DNA of 64,000 bases, from assembly GCF_006715025.1 (NCBI RefSeq), contig NZ_VFMK01000001.1:1736001-1800000 (forward strand), read 5' to 3'. Source of the DNA: Serratia fonticola (GTDB taxonomy: Bacteria > Pseudomonadota > Gammaproteobacteria > Enterobacterales > Enterobacteriaceae). Both the position numbers and the translations under genes were made by a program. The notes below the pieces were generated by a model. It made no database searches. It was not told where the DNA came from and saw only the letters and a program-made list of their open reading frames with translations. Below are positions 50,723 to 60,350 of the stretch, piece by piece. Numbering within the stretch: position 1 is the first letter of the stretch; each line of letters starts with the position of its first letter.

Positions 50723-51678
50723 TGAAGCAAATCTGGTTCTCCGTTTGTCTTTTGACGGGCAGCCTGCTCCATACCCATATCGCCTCGGCGCAATCTGCGT
50801 CCGGGGCGATATTGCAACAAATGAGCAGTGCCAGCCGTTCGCTCGATTTTGAACTCGCCTATATCAGTATCAGTAAGCAAGGGATAGAGTCGTTACGTTA
50901 TCGCCATGCTATGATCGATGATCAGCCCTTGGGGCAGTTGCTGCATATGGATGGTCCACGCCGGGAAGTGCTGCAGCGCGGTGGTGGGATCAGCTATTTT
51001 GAGCCTGGCCTGGAGCCCTTCACGTTATCCGGCGATCATATTGTTGACGCTTTGCCCTCCATTGTGTTTGCCGATTTTAACTACCTGGCCAAATACTACG
51101 ATTTTATTTCCGTTGGGCGTACACGTATCTCCGATCGGCCGTGTGACGTGCTGCGCGTCGTGGCGCGAGATGGTTCGCGCTACAGCTATGTTGTCTGGAT
51201 GGATACTGAAACCAAACTGCCGCTACGTGTGGACCTGTTAGACCGCGACGGTGATACATTGGAACAGTATCGCGTTATCTCGGTTGTGGTTGGCGATCAG
51301 GTGAAAGGCGTGATGCAAGGTTTGCTCAAGGCCAACCTGCCTCCGTTGCTGTCATTGCCAGCGGCAGAAAATGTCACACTGAACTGGACTACCGGTTGGT
51401 TGCCCGCCGGGGTGAATGAAGTGGCGCGTAATCGCCGCAAGTTGCCGAACGTGACAGAGCCGGTAGAATCACGTCTTTATAGCGATGGTTTGTTCAGTTT
51501 CTCGGTTAACATCAGCCCTTCAGGCAGTAATGCGGGCCAACAGTTTTACCGTCAGGGCCGTCGCACTATTCAGACTGAAACCCGTAATGGTAACGAGATC
51601 ACCGTGGTCGGCGAATTGCCACCTTCGACGGCGAAACGCATTGCCGACAGCGTTTCTTTCAAGGTATCAGCGCAATGA
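50722..51678 (+). CDS. rseB: periplasmic sigmaE regulator RseB
   Basis: 318 residues with a signal peptide (MKQIWFSVCLLTGSLLHTHI, cleavage near AQS). The MucB/RseB fold: SGAILQQMSSASRSLDFELA and DHIVDALPSIVFADFNYLAK are conserved. It binds RseA and slows its cleavage. In the rpoE-rseABC operon. Confidence 0.95.
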   Translation: MKQIWFSVCLLTGSLLHTHIASAQSASGAILQQMSSASRSLDFELAYISISKQGIESLRYRHAMIDDQPLGQLLHMDGPRREVLQRGGGISYFEPGLEPFTLSGDHIVDALPSIVFADFNYLAKYYDFISVGRTRISDRPCDVLRVVARDGSRYSYVVWMDTETKLPLRVDLLDRDGDTLEQYRVISVVVGDQVKGVMQGLLKANLPPLLSLPAAENVTLNWTTGWLPAGVNEVARNRRKLPNVTEPVESRLYSDGLFSFSVNISPSGSNAGQQFYRQGRRTIQTETRNGNEITVVGELPPSTAKRIADSVSFKVSAQ

Positions 51679-52151
51679 TGAAAGAGTGGGCCACGGTGGT
51701 TTCGTGGCAACAAGGCGTAGCGTTGCTACGCTGTGAACCGAAAGCGGGCTGTGGCAGTTGTACGGCCCGTTCTGGCTGTGGTGCGCGTGCGCTTAATGAG
51801 TTGGTGCCGGAAAGTGAGCATCATCTGCGTTTGCCGATAGCTCAACCCCTTGAACCGGGCCAGCGTGTTGAGGTAGGCATTGCCGAGGGGAGTTTACTGC
51901 GCTCGGCAATGCTGGTTTATATGACGCCACTGCTTGGCGTGATGCTCGGTGGTGGTTTGTTGCAATGGGGGTTCGGCAGCGATGCTGCGGCAGCGCTCGG
52001 TGCCCTTTTAGGGGGCGGAGCGGCTTTTCTGCTGGCGCGTTCCCTGGCTAAACGTCTAGATGAACAGGCGGATTATCAACCTGTTGTTTTGCAAATCGGT
52101 TTGCCACCGGGGGCCCTGCGTTTGCAAACCGAAAATGAAGCTCCAGTCTAA
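51675..52151 (+). CDS. rseC: SoxR-reducing / sigmaE regulator RseC
   Basis: 158 residues. MMKEWATVVSWQQGVALLRC and the cysteine cluster CEPKAGCGSCTARSGCGARA (Cys at positions matching the family), followed by two membrane helices (AMLVYMTPLLGVMLGGGLLQ, DAAAALGALLGGGAAFLLAR). It overlaps rseB by four bases. It takes part in SoxR reduction in E. coli. Confidence 0.93.
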   Translation: MMKEWATVVSWQQGVALLRCEPKAGCGSCTARSGCGARALNELVPESEHHLRLPIAQPLEPGQRVEVGIAEGSLLRSAMLVYMTPLLGVMLGGGLLQWGFGSDAAAALGALLGGGAAFLLARSLAKRLDEQADYQPVVLQIGLPPGALRLQTENEAPV

Positions 52152-52987
52152 AACGGCTGCCGCGTCATCGCCGGATTTCTGTAGGCGGGGATGCGGTTGT
52201 CGATCATATGCTCCATCAGCGCAATAAACAGATCGGCGCTGAAAAGCGAGAAGTAATCAATCGAAAGCAGTTCGTTCCCCTGAACATCCAGCAAACGGAT
52301 GATACCGCGTTGCGTATTGCTCTCGAGTCGATGGATCTGTTCAACCGGAACCTGAGCCTGCGGCGTGAATAGTGTCGTTGCGCTGAGCCTCAGCGTATGG
52401 GGTTGCAATCCTTGCAACGGACCTTGTCGCCATTGCCTAACCCAGTCAGTCTTCGTGTTCAGATAATCGAACGTCAGTACTTTCCCTTGATACAGTGCAT
52501 TTAAGGCCAGCGGCCCACGTAACAGGATCTGTTGATGGATGATGGTTTCAATTAACTGCCAGGAATGTGAGACGTTACTGTAAATAGTGCACCAGGGCTG
52601 CTCTGCCGCAGTACGGAACGCCATGCTGTCTGCAAACCTGCCTAGCATCTTGCATCCCTGAAAGTGGTAGATATCAGCAATCTTTTCAAACGCGATAAAC
52701 CGTTCTTTATGGCTGCGGTGATTAAACACCCTCACACCATGCTCGTACAGGCGATAAGTCAGCGTTGGCCGCAGGCAATGGCGCAGCGCCAGCAAAATGC
52801 ATCCTAAAAGAATGGTGGCTGTGCCAGCTTGCAGTAAGGTCAGAACGCCACTTTCATCCATGTTGCTCAACAATGGCAGCAATAGCAGCAGCGCACCGAG
52901 AGTGAACAGCAGCACTGCCGCTGCCAACATGCCCCAATTGACCTTGGAAAAATCGTGCCGACTCAGCATTTGCCCTTTATCGATCAT
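52148..52987 (-). CDS. inner-membrane protein of unknown function
   Basis: 279 residues. Two close N-terminal membrane segments (GMLAAAVLLFTLGALLLLLP and VLTLLQAGTATILLGCILLA), then a soluble domain beginning LTYRLYEHGVRVFNHRSHKE, which looks like a PH-like or YdfE-type fold (DUF6585-like). AAGG precedes ATG by 6 bases. Convergent with rseC by 4 overlapping bases. The function is not known to me. Confidence 0.7.
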   Translation of the reverse strand: MIDKGQMLSRHDFSKVNWGMLAAAVLLFTLGALLLLLPLLSNMDESGVLTLLQAGTATILLGCILLALRHCLRPTLTYRLYEHGVRVFNHRSHKERFIAFEKIADIYHFQGCKMLGRFADSMAFRTAAEQPWCTIYSNVSHSWQLIETIIHQQILLRGPLALNALYQGKVLTFDYLNTKTDWVRQWRQGPLQGLQPHTLRLSATTLFTPQAQVPVEQIHRLESNTQRGIIRLLDVQGNELLSIDYFSLFSADLFIALMEHMIDNRIPAYRNPAMTRQPF

Positions 52988-53502
52988 AATAAACCTTCTA
53001 ATCAATGGTCAGATATATGCTGTTGAGCTCCGGTGGGCTGCTGATGCGGTAATGCCCTTACGTTTTTATCACGGAGTTCCTAGCACTTGTAACTGAGAGA
53101 TAAAGTAGGCGTATATGAGTTTTTTCCTAAAGCCGAGCGGTCAGCTGATAACTGTAAGATGTTGATAAAAATATTCTTTTATAGCAATTAAGACGGGGTT
53201 TATTGCGCGATAGTAGAATATGTATTATGGCTGGGTGACGTGTCAGCCTGATGAGAGGCTAGCGCGTTAGTGGTGTTGCTATTGCGTGTATATCCGCTTT
53301 CATAACCTGCGATGCTCTGTAACACTAAACTGCGCATAATAGAATGCCTTCACTGCACCGATCGCTAGGTTTTCAGTGTTGTGGCATGTAGAATGCACCG
53401 ATTCAGGCGAAAGACGGCCGAACCCATTCACTGTCGCTTTATGTCCATGCGGGTTTCCATAGGCGAGTAATTCAGAAATACCAAGGCAGAAAAACTTTTA
53501 TA
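52988..53502. other. intergenic region before lepA
   Basis: 515 bases with no convincing coding frame. It holds the promoter region of lepA; I see no clear RNA gene. AT-rich runs around 53095-53240. Confidence 0.5.
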
Positions 53503-55299
53503 ATGAAGCATATACGAAATTTCTCCATTATTGCCCATATTGACCACGGTAAGTCGACGCTGTCCGACCGTATTATCCAAATCTGCGGCGGCCTGACCGA
53601 GCGTGAAATGGCTGCACAGGTGCTGGATTCAATGGATCTGGAGCGTGAGCGTGGCATTACCATCAAAGCGCAGAGCGTAACGCTCGATTACAAAGCCCCT
53701 GATGGTCAAATTTATCAGCTTAACTTTATCGACACCCCAGGGCACGTTGACTTCTCTTATGAAGTCTCCCGCTCGCTGGCCGCCTGTGAAGGTGCATTGC
53801 TGGTGGTGGATGCCGGGCAGGGCGTAGAAGCCCAGACATTGGCCAACTGCTATACCGCGCTGGACATGGACCTGGAAGTTGTTCCGGTGTTGAACAAAAT
53901 TGACCTGCCGGCCGCCGATCCCGATCGTGCAGCGCAGGAAATCGAAGATATCGTGGGGATTGATGCCACGGACGCGGTACGCTGCTCGGCCAAAACCGGC
54001 GTGGGAGTACCCGAAGTGCTTGAGCGTCTGGTGCGTGATATTCCACCACCGGAAGGCGATCCTGAAGCCCCGTTGCAGGCGCTGATCATTGACTCCTGGT
54101 TTGATAACTACCTTGGCGTTGTTTCCCTTATCCGTGTGAAAAACGGCACCTTGCGTAAGGGCGACAAGATCAAGGTCATGAGTACCGGCCAAACTTATAA
54201 TGCCGATCGCCTGGGGATTTTCACGCCGAAACGCGTTGATCGTGAAGTATTGAACTGCGGTGAAGTGGGTTGGTTGGTCTGTGCGATTAAAGACATTCTG
54301 GGTGCACCGGTGGGTGATACCTTGACGTTGGCGCGCCAACCGGCAGATAAAATGCTGCCAGGCTTCAAAAAAGTGAAGCCGCAGGTGTATGCCGGTCTGT
54401 TCCCGATCAGCTCTGACGACTATGAAGCCTTCCGTGATGCGCTGGGTAAACTGAGCCTGAACGATGCCTCTCTGTTCTATGAGCCGGAGAGCTCCACCGC
54501 CTTGGGCTTTGGTTTCCGCTGCGGCTTCCTGGGTCTGCTGCATATGGAGATCATTCAGGAACGTCTGGAGCGTGAGTACGATCTGGAACTGATCACTACG
54601 GCACCTACGGTAGTGTATGAAGTAGAAACCACCGGCAAAGAGACTATTTACGTCGACAGCCCTTCCAAGCTACCACCGTTGAATAACATTGCTGAGCTGC
54701 GTGAACCTATCGCCGAATGTCACATGCTGATGCCACAAGAGTATCTCGGTAACGTGATCACTCTGTGTATCGAGAAGCGTGGTGTGCAAACCAATATGGT
54801 TTACCACGGCAACCAGGTTGCGCTGACGTATGAAATCCCGATGGCGGAAGTGGTGCTCGATTTCTTCGACCGCCTCAAATCCACCTCGCGCGGTTATGCG
54901 TCTCTCGATTATAACTTCAAGCGTTTCCAGGCTTCGGACATGGTACGTGTGGATGTATTGATCAACAACGAACGTGTGGATGCGTTGGCGCTGATCACAC
55001 ACCGTGATAACTCGCAATATCGTGGTCGTGAACTGGTCGAAAAAATGAAGGAACTGATCCCGCGCCAGCAATTTGACATTGCGATCCAGGCGGCGATCGG
55101 GACCCACATCATCGCCCGTTCCACGGTGAAACAACTGCGTAAGAACGTTCTGGCGAAGTGTTACGGCGGTGACGTGAGCCGTAAGAAAAAGCTGTTGCAG
55201 AAGCAGAAAGACGGTAAGAAACGAATGAAGCAGGTGGGTAACGTTGAGTTGCCGCAGGAAGCATTCCTGGCCATTCTGCACGTGGGTAAAGACAAGTAA
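53503..55299 (+). CDS. lepA: elongation factor 4 (LepA)
   Basis: 598 residues. G motifs IAHIDHGKSTLSDRI, DTPGHVDFSYEVSRSLAACE and NKIDLPAADPDR are the translational GTPase set; LDYNFKRFQASDMVRVDVLI and GDVSRKKKLLQKQKDGKKRM mark LepA. It back-translocates stalled ribosomes. It begins MKHIRNF and is followed by lepB. Confidence 0.97.
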   Translation: MKHIRNFSIIAHIDHGKSTLSDRIIQICGGLTEREMAAQVLDSMDLERERGITIKAQSVTLDYKAPDGQIYQLNFIDTPGHVDFSYEVSRSLAACEGALLVVDAGQGVEAQTLANCYTALDMDLEVVPVLNKIDLPAADPDRAAQEIEDIVGIDATDAVRCSAKTGVGVPEVLERLVRDIPPPEGDPEAPLQALIIDSWFDNYLGVVSLIRVKNGTLRKGDKIKVMSTGQTYNADRLGIFTPKRVDREVLNCGEVGWLVCAIKDILGAPVGDTLTLARQPADKMLPGFKKVKPQVYAGLFPISSDDYEAFRDALGKLSLNDASLFYEPESSTALGFGFRCGFLGLLHMEIIQERLEREYDLELITTAPTVVYEVETTGKETIYVDSPSKLPPLNNIAELREPIAECHMLMPQEYLGNVITLCIEKRGVQTNMVYHGNQVALTYEIPMAEVVLDFFDRLKSTSRGYASLDYNFKRFQASDMVRVDVLINNERVDALALITHRDNSQYRGRELVEKMKELIPRQQFDIAIQAAIGTHIIARSTVKQLRKNVLAKCYGGDVSRKKKLLQKQKDGKKRMKQVGNVELPQEAFLAILHVGKDK

Positions 55300-55335
55300 G
55301 CAAGAGCGAAAGCTCGCGTAATTAGGGGAGTTTGC

Positions 55336-56313
55336 ATGGCGAATATGTTTGCCCTGATTCTGGCAGTTGCAACGCTGGTGACCGGGATCATCTGGTGCTT
55401 TGAGCGCTTTAAATGGGCGCCGGCACGACGGGCGAAAATCGCAGCGGTCAATGCACAGACTGCAGGCGCGGTTGATGAAGATACGCTGGCGAAAGTTGCC
55501 AAGCAGCCAGGCTGGGTTGAAACCGGTGCTTCAGTGTTCCCGGTATTACTGTTGGTATTTGTAGTGCGTTCGTTTATTTACGAACCTTTCCAGATCCCTT
55601 CAGGTTCAATGATGCCGACGCTGCTGATTGGCGATTTTATTCTGGTGGAAAAATTTGCCTATGGCATTAAGGATCCGATCACCCAGACAACGCTGATTGA
55701 AACCGGCCATCCAAAGCGTGGTGATATTGCGGTATTTAAATATCCGCTCGATCCGAAACTGGATTATATCAAGCGCGTTATTGGTCTGCCGGGCGATCGC
55801 GTGACCTATGATCCGGTGAATAAGCGGGTGACAGTTCAGCCATCCTGTAATAACGGCCAATCCTGCGATACCGCGTTGGCAGTCACCTACAGCGACATGC
55901 AGCCAAGTGATTTTGTTCAGATGTTCAGCCGCAGTGGCATGGGCGAAGCCAGCAACGGTTTCTTCCAAACTCCATTAAGCGACAGTGTGCCACAAGGCGG
56001 TATCCGTCTGAGTGAGCGTAAAGAAACGCTGGGCACGGTAACCCATCATATCCTGACCGTGCCGGGTACACAGGATCAGGTGGGTGCTTACTATCAGCAG
56101 GCAGGTCAGCCGTTGGCTGAATGGGTCATTCCTGTTGGCCATTACTTCATGATGGGTGATAACCGCGATAATAGCGCCGATAGCCGTTATTGGGGATTTG
56201 TTCCTGAGAAGAATCTGGTGGGTAAAGCGACGGCTATCTGGATGAGTTTTGAAAAGCAGGAAGGTGAATGGCCAACCGGTGTTAGATTGAACCGTATCGG
56301 TGGTATTCACTAA
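55336..56313 (+). CDS. lepB: signal peptidase I
   Basis: 325 residues. Two membrane segments (MFALILAVATLVTGIIWCFE and VFPVLLLVFVVRSFIYEPFQ), then the catalytic Ser91 (PSGSMMPTLLIGDF) and Lys146 (YIKRVIGLPGDRV). GDNRDNSADSRYWGFV is box E. It cuts signal peptides at the periplasmic face. Operon with lepA. Confidence 0.97.
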   Translation: MANMFALILAVATLVTGIIWCFERFKWAPARRAKIAAVNAQTAGAVDEDTLAKVAKQPGWVETGASVFPVLLLVFVVRSFIYEPFQIPSGSMMPTLLIGDFILVEKFAYGIKDPITQTTLIETGHPKRGDIAVFKYPLDPKLDYIKRVIGLPGDRVTYDPVNKRVTVQPSCNNGQSCDTALAVTYSDMQPSDFVQMFSRSGMGEASNGFFQTPLSDSVPQGGIRLSERKETLGTVTHHILTVPGTQDQVGAYYQQAGQPLAEWVIPVGHYFMMGDNRDNSADSRYWGFVPEKNLVGKATAIWMSFEKQEGEWPTGVRLNRIGGIH

Positions 56314-56324
56314 TAGCGTTTTGC

Positions 56325-56351
56325 AAACTGCAGCCAATTAGGCTGCAGTTT
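56325..56351 (+). terminator. terminator-like hairpin after lepB
   Basis: AAACTGCAGCC-AATTA-GGCTGCAGTTT, a perfect 11-bp stem; few T follow. Confidence 0.75.
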
Positions 56352-56359
56352 ATATGGTC

Positions 56360-56487
56360 AAGATCCCTATGGATTTCGAGTTGCAGCTAGGCGACAAGCT
56401 ATTTAATCCCAGGAGCTTACTTTTGGGTAAGTGACTGGGGGAAAATAGTGCAGGTAACAACGCTGCAGCTTGAAAGACGACGGGAAA
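56360..56487. repeat. dispersed palindromic repeat, second full-length copy
   Basis: About 128 bases starting AAGATCCCTATGGATTTCGA (then GTTGCAG) and ending GCTGCAGCTTGAAAGACGAC (then GGG). Between them GTGACTGGGGG and AGGAGCTTA. The ends can pair as inverted repeats. Same family as 11900 and 38390. Confidence 0.65.
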
Positions 56488-56654
56488 AACGCAGCAATAT
56501 ATTTCCACTCGTTGTAGAATACTTTCTCGAGCGATAAAAGTTGGTTCCCTTTGGGCGCCACTGCAAACGAAACAGCTTTGGATTGGCTTTTGGCGAAGCA
56601 GGCCTGTTCCGTATGCTGCAAGTTTTTGACGCATTCTTGATCTATTGGTAACTC
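56488..56654 (+). promoter_or_regulatory. rnc leader region
   Basis: No gene. In E. coli the rnc 5' leader folds into stem-loops cut by RNase III itself (autoregulation); here the bases just before rnc can form similar stems (TTGGTTCCC.., GCTTTGG..TTGGC), but this was not computed. Confidence 0.45.
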
Positions 56655-57335
56655 ATGAATCCCATCGTAATAAACAGGCTGCAGCGGAAGCTGGGCTACA
56701 CTTTTCAACAGCAGGAGCTCTTGCTGCAAGCGTTAACTCACCGTAGCGCCAGCAGTAAACACAATGAACGTCTTGAGTTTCTGGGTGACTCTATTCTTAG
56801 TTTTGTCATCGCCAATGCGCTATATCACCGCTTTCCTCGCGTAGACGAGGGGGATATGAGCCGCATGCGTGCCACGCTGGTGCGGGGTAACACGCTGGCT
56901 GAGATGGCGCGCGAATTCGATCTGGGCGAATGCCTGCGTCTAGGGCCAGGTGAACTGAAAAGTGGTGGATTCCGCCGCGAATCAATCCTGGCGGATACGG
57001 TGGAGGCATTAATTGGCGGCGTGTTCCTGGATAGCGATATTCAAACCGTCGAACGCCTGATTTTGGACTGGTATCGCAGCCGGTTGGACGAAATCAGCCC
57101 CGGTGATAAGCAGAAAGACCCAAAAACTCGCTTGCAGGAGTTTTTACAAGGTCGTCATCTGCCGTTGCCTTCTTATCTGGTGGTGCAGGTTCGCGGTGAG
57201 GCGCACGATCAGGAGTTTACCATCCACTGTCAGGTGAGTGGTTTGAGCGAGCCCGTGGTGGGTACCGGCTCAAGCCGCCGTAAAGCCGAGCAGGCGGCAG
57301 CGGAACAAGCGCTGAAAAATCTGGAGCTTGAATGA
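56655..57335 (+). CDS. rnc: ribonuclease III
   Basis: 226 residues. The signature NERLEFLGDSILSFVIANAL, the domain end (DTVEALIGGVFLDSD) with catalytic Glu and a C-terminal dsRNA-binding domain (DPKTRLQEFLQGRHLPLPSY, GTGSSRRKAEQAAAEQALKN) are present. It processes rRNA and mRNA. It overlaps era by four bases, ATGA. Confidence 0.97.
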   Translation: MNPIVINRLQRKLGYTFQQQELLLQALTHRSASSKHNERLEFLGDSILSFVIANALYHRFPRVDEGDMSRMRATLVRGNTLAEMAREFDLGECLRLGPGELKSGGFRRESILADTVEALIGGVFLDSDIQTVERLILDWYRSRLDEISPGDKQKDPKTRLQEFLQGRHLPLPSYLVVQVRGEAHDQEFTIHCQVSGLSEPVVGTGSSRRKAEQAAAEQALKNLELE

Positions 57336-58240
57336 GCGAAGAGAAACAATACTGTGGTTTTGTCGCGATCGTAGGTCGTCCTAACGTGGGGAAATCCACG
57401 TTGTTGAACCAATTGCTGGGGCAGAAAGTCTCCATAACCTCGCGTAAACCGCAGACGACCCGTCACCGCATTATGGGGATCCATACGGAAGGGCCTTATC
57501 AGGCTATCTACGTGGACACCCCGGGGTTACATATCGAAGAAAAACGCGCGATCAACCGTTTGATGAACCGCGCCGCCAGCAGCTCGATCGGCGATGTGGA
57601 ACTGGTGATCTTCGTGGTAGAAGGCACTCACTGGACCCCTGATGACGAGATGGTGGTCAATAAACTGCGCAGCCTGAAGTGCCCGGTTCTATTGGCAATC
57701 AACAAAGTCGATAACGTTACCGATAAATCCAAGCTGTTGCCGCATATCGCATTCCTCAGCCAGCAGATGAATTTCCTTGATGTGGTGCCTATCTCCGCAG
57801 AAAAGGGCACGAATTTGGATACCATTGCCGGTATCGTGCGTAAACTGTTGCCGGAAGCGGAACACCACTTCCCGGAAGATTATATTACCGACCGTTCCCA
57901 GCGCTTTATGGCGTCGGAAATCATCCGTGAAAAACTGATGCGTTTCCTGGGTGAGGAACTGCCTTACTCAGTCACGGTTGAGATCGAACAGTTTGTGCCG
58001 AATGAGCGTGGTGGTTATAACGTGCATGGTCTGATTCTGGTAGAGCGCGAAGGCCAGAAGAAGATGGTAATCGGTAACAAAGGCGCCAAGATCAAGACCA
58101 TTGGTATCGAAGCCCGTCAGGACATGGAACAGATGTTTGAGACTAAAGTGCATCTGGAACTGTGGGTAAAAGTGAAATCCGGCTGGGCGGACGACGAGCG
58201 TGCGTTGCGTAGCCTAGGCTATGTCGACGATCTGAAGTAA
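57332..58240 (+). CDS. era: GTPase Era
   Basis: 302 residues. G domain (VAIVGRPNVGKSTLLNQLLG, DTPGLHIEEKRAINRLMNRA, AINKVDNV) and C-terminal KH domain (GQKKMVIGNKGAKIKTIGIE). It matures the 30S ribosome. Coupled with rnc. Confidence 0.97.
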   Translation: MSEEKQYCGFVAIVGRPNVGKSTLLNQLLGQKVSITSRKPQTTRHRIMGIHTEGPYQAIYVDTPGLHIEEKRAINRLMNRAASSSIGDVELVIFVVEGTHWTPDDEMVVNKLRSLKCPVLLAINKVDNVTDKSKLLPHIAFLSQQMNFLDVVPISAEKGTNLDTIAGIVRKLLPEAEHHFPEDYITDRSQRFMASEIIREKLMRFLGEELPYSVTVEIEQFVPNERGGYNVHGLILVEREGQKKMVIGNKGAKIKTIGIEARQDMEQMFETKVHLELWVKVKSGWADDERALRSLGYVDDLK

Positions 58241-58248
58241 CACGCCCG

Positions 58249-58980
58249 ATGGACGGCTGGGAGCGCGCTTTCGTCCTGCATGGGCGACCGTACAGTGAAA
58301 CCAGCCTGATGCTGGACCTGTTCACGGAAGGTCATGGACGGGTGCGCTTGCTGGCAAAAGGCGCGCGTAGCCGTCGTTCCAATCTAAAGGGCTGTTTACA
58401 GCCCTTTACTCCTTTGTTAGTTCGCTGGGGCGGGCGTGGCGAAGTCAAAACGCTGCGTAATGCTGAAGCAGTCTCACTCGGTTTACCCCTCAGTGGCATG
58501 ATGCTGTACAGCGGCCTGTACGTGAACGAACTGCTTTCGCGGGTGCTGGAACAGGAGACCAATTATTCGGTATTATTCTTCGATTATCTGCAGTGCCTGC
58601 AAGCGCTGGCGGCGGAGGACTGTTCGCCAGAACACGCCTTGCGCCAGTTTGAATTAGCATTGTTAGGGCACCTGGGTTATGGCCTGGATTTCCTCCATTG
58701 TGCAGGTAGCGGTGAGCCGGTGGATGATGGCATGACCTATCGTTATCGCGAGGAAAAAGGCTTTATTGCCAGCCTGGTGGTGGATCACTACAGCTTTACC
58801 GGCCGCGAGCTGCGAGCGCTTGCCGAACGACAATTCCCCGATGCGGGAACCTTGCGGGCAGCCAAACGCTTTACGCGCATGGCATTGAAACCCTACCTTG
58901 GCGGTAAACCGCTGAAGAGCCGCGAGCTGTTTCGACAGTTTGTGCGCAAACAACCTGATACGCCTGTTGACGAAGCCTAA
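58249..58980 (+). CDS. recO: DNA repair protein RecO
   Basis: 243 residues. OB-fold N-terminus (AFVLHGRPYSETSLMLDLFT, GRVRLLAKGARSRRSNLKGC), then the helical part with AGSGEPVDDGMTYRYREEKG and GGKPLKSRELFRQFVRKQ. It loads RecA with RecR. Start MDGWERAF as in E. coli MEGWQRAF. Nine bases after era. Confidence 0.96.
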   Translation: MDGWERAFVLHGRPYSETSLMLDLFTEGHGRVRLLAKGARSRRSNLKGCLQPFTPLLVRWGGRGEVKTLRNAEAVSLGLPLSGMMLYSGLYVNELLSRVLEQETNYSVLFFDYLQCLQALAAEDCSPEHALRQFELALLGHLGYGLDFLHCAGSGEPVDDGMTYRYREEKGFIASLVVDHYSFTGRELRALAERQFPDAGTLRAAKRFTRMALKPYLGGKPLKSRELFRQFVRKQPDTPVDEA

Positions 58981-59048
58981 TCTGCTTTTGCCGTTTTGCC
59001 CCCGCGTGTAAACTGCTGCTACTGAACATTACTTTCTAGAGGATTGTC

Positions 59049-59780
59049 ATGGCTGATTTGCTGCTGGGCGTTAATATCGATCATATCGCCACGTTACGTA
59101 ACGCGCGTGGTACTCACTATCCTGATCCGGTCCAGGCGGCGTTTATTGCCGAGCAGGCGGGTGCCGATGGTATTACCGTTCATCTGCGTGAAGATCGTCG
59201 CCATATCACCGATCGTGACGTGCGGATCCTGCGTCAGACCATTCAGACGCGAATGAATCTGGAAATGGCCGTTACTGATGAAATGCTCGATATTGCCACC
59301 GAGTTGAAACCCCATTTCTGTTGCCTGGTACCAGAAAAACGCCAGGAAGTGACGACGGAAGGCGGGTTGGACGTGGCCGGTCAGTTGGACAAAATGAGCG
59401 TGGCGGTTGAACGACTGGCACAAGCCGGGATCCTGGTTTCGCTGTTTATTGATGCCGATCACCGCCAGATCGATGCTGCCGTTGCCGTGGGTGCGCCTTA
59501 TATCGAAATCCATACCGGCGCTTACGCTGAAGCACAAGGGGAGCTGGCCGTGCAGGCCGAGCTGAATCGCATTGCTAAGGCGGCAACCTATGCAGCCAGT
59601 AAGGGGCTGAAGGTGAATGCAGGTCATGGTCTGACCTACCATAACGTTCAGCCGATCGCGGCGCTGCCGGAAATGCATGAGCTGAATATCGGCCATGCCA
59701 TTATTGGCCAAGCTGTCATGAGCGGTTTACCGTCGGCGGTGGCGGACATGAAACTGTTGATGCGGGAAGCGCGTCGCTAA
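59049..59780 (+). CDS. pdxJ: pyridoxine 5'-phosphate synthase
   Basis: 243 residues. LLLGVNIDHIATLRNARGTH, YPDPVQAAFIAEQAGADGIT and HLREDRRHITDRDVRILRQT are the family core. It condenses 1-deoxyxylulose 5-phosphate with 3-amino-acetone phosphate to pyridoxine phosphate. Overlaps acpS by one base (TAATG). Confidence 0.97.
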   Translation: MADLLLGVNIDHIATLRNARGTHYPDPVQAAFIAEQAGADGITVHLREDRRHITDRDVRILRQTIQTRMNLEMAVTDEMLDIATELKPHFCCLVPEKRQEVTTEGGLDVAGQLDKMSVAVERLAQAGILVSLFIDADHRQIDAAVAVGAPYIEIHTGAYAEAQGELAVQAELNRIAKAATYAASKGLKVNAGHGLTYHNVQPIAALPEMHELNIGHAIIGQAVMSGLPSAVADMKLLMREARR

Positions 59781-60160
59781 TGGCGGTGCTGGGCTTGGGG
59801 ACGGACATCGTTGAGATGGCACGCATCGAGGCGGTGGTTGAGCGCAGCGGCGATCGCCTGGCGCGCCGGGTGTTGAGCCAGGCTGAATGGGAAGTGTACC
59901 AGCAGCATCAGCAGCCGGTACGCTTTCTGGCGAAACGCTTTGCGGTAAAGGAGGCGGCGGCCAAAGCTTTTGGTACGGGTATCCGCAACGGTCTGGCGTT
60001 CAATCAGTTCGAAGTGTTCAACGATGGTTTAGGTAAACCCAACATCCGTCTGCACGATCGCGCCGCCGAGCTGGCGCAGGAAATGGGCGTGAAATCGATC
60101 CACGTTTCGTTGGCGGATGAGCGCCGCTATGCCTGTGCTACGGTGATCATCGAAGGGTGA
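59780..60160 (+). CDS. acpS: holo-[acyl-carrier-protein] synthase
   Basis: 126 residues. GLGTDIVEMARIEAVVERSG, FLAKRFAVKEAAAKAFGTGI and SLADERRYACATVIIEG are conserved, with the Mg-binding Asp9 and Glu58-type residues. It transfers 4'-phosphopantetheine to ACP. Last gene of the operon with pdxJ. Confidence 0.96.
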   Translation: MAVLGLGTDIVEMARIEAVVERSGDRLARRVLSQAEWEVYQQHQQPVRFLAKRFAVKEAAAKAFGTGIRNGLAFNQFEVFNDGLGKPNIRLHDRAAELAQEMGVKSIHVSLADERRYACATVIIEG

Positions 60161-60313
60161 GCTGTTACCTGATGTAAGATGAGTGTATAGCATGTCCCCG
60201 GACCGTACAAAAGGAGAGGGGGCAGGCACGGAGTTGTACTCAGGTTCGAAAGTTAACCTGTCACATGGGAGATATAGAAGACGAGTTGCATAGTTAAATG
60301 TAGCACGTTATGT

Positions 60314-60342
60314 CCCCTCTGCCTTTGGCAGAGGGTGAGGGG
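60314..60342. repeat. GC-rich palindrome of a common enterobacterial repeat
   Basis: CCCTCTGCC-TTT-GGCAGAGGG with CCCC/GGGG flanks. It resembles the short palindromes (CCCCTCTCCC..GGGAGAGGGG) scattered in enterobacterial genomes and could terminate both acpS and yfhL. Confidence 0.55.
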
Positions 60343-60350
60343 CGTTTAAC

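Noticed and set aside
53629..54543. 304-codon minus-strand ORF opposite lepA
   Set aside because: Shadow of the conserved lepA frame; no family resemblance.
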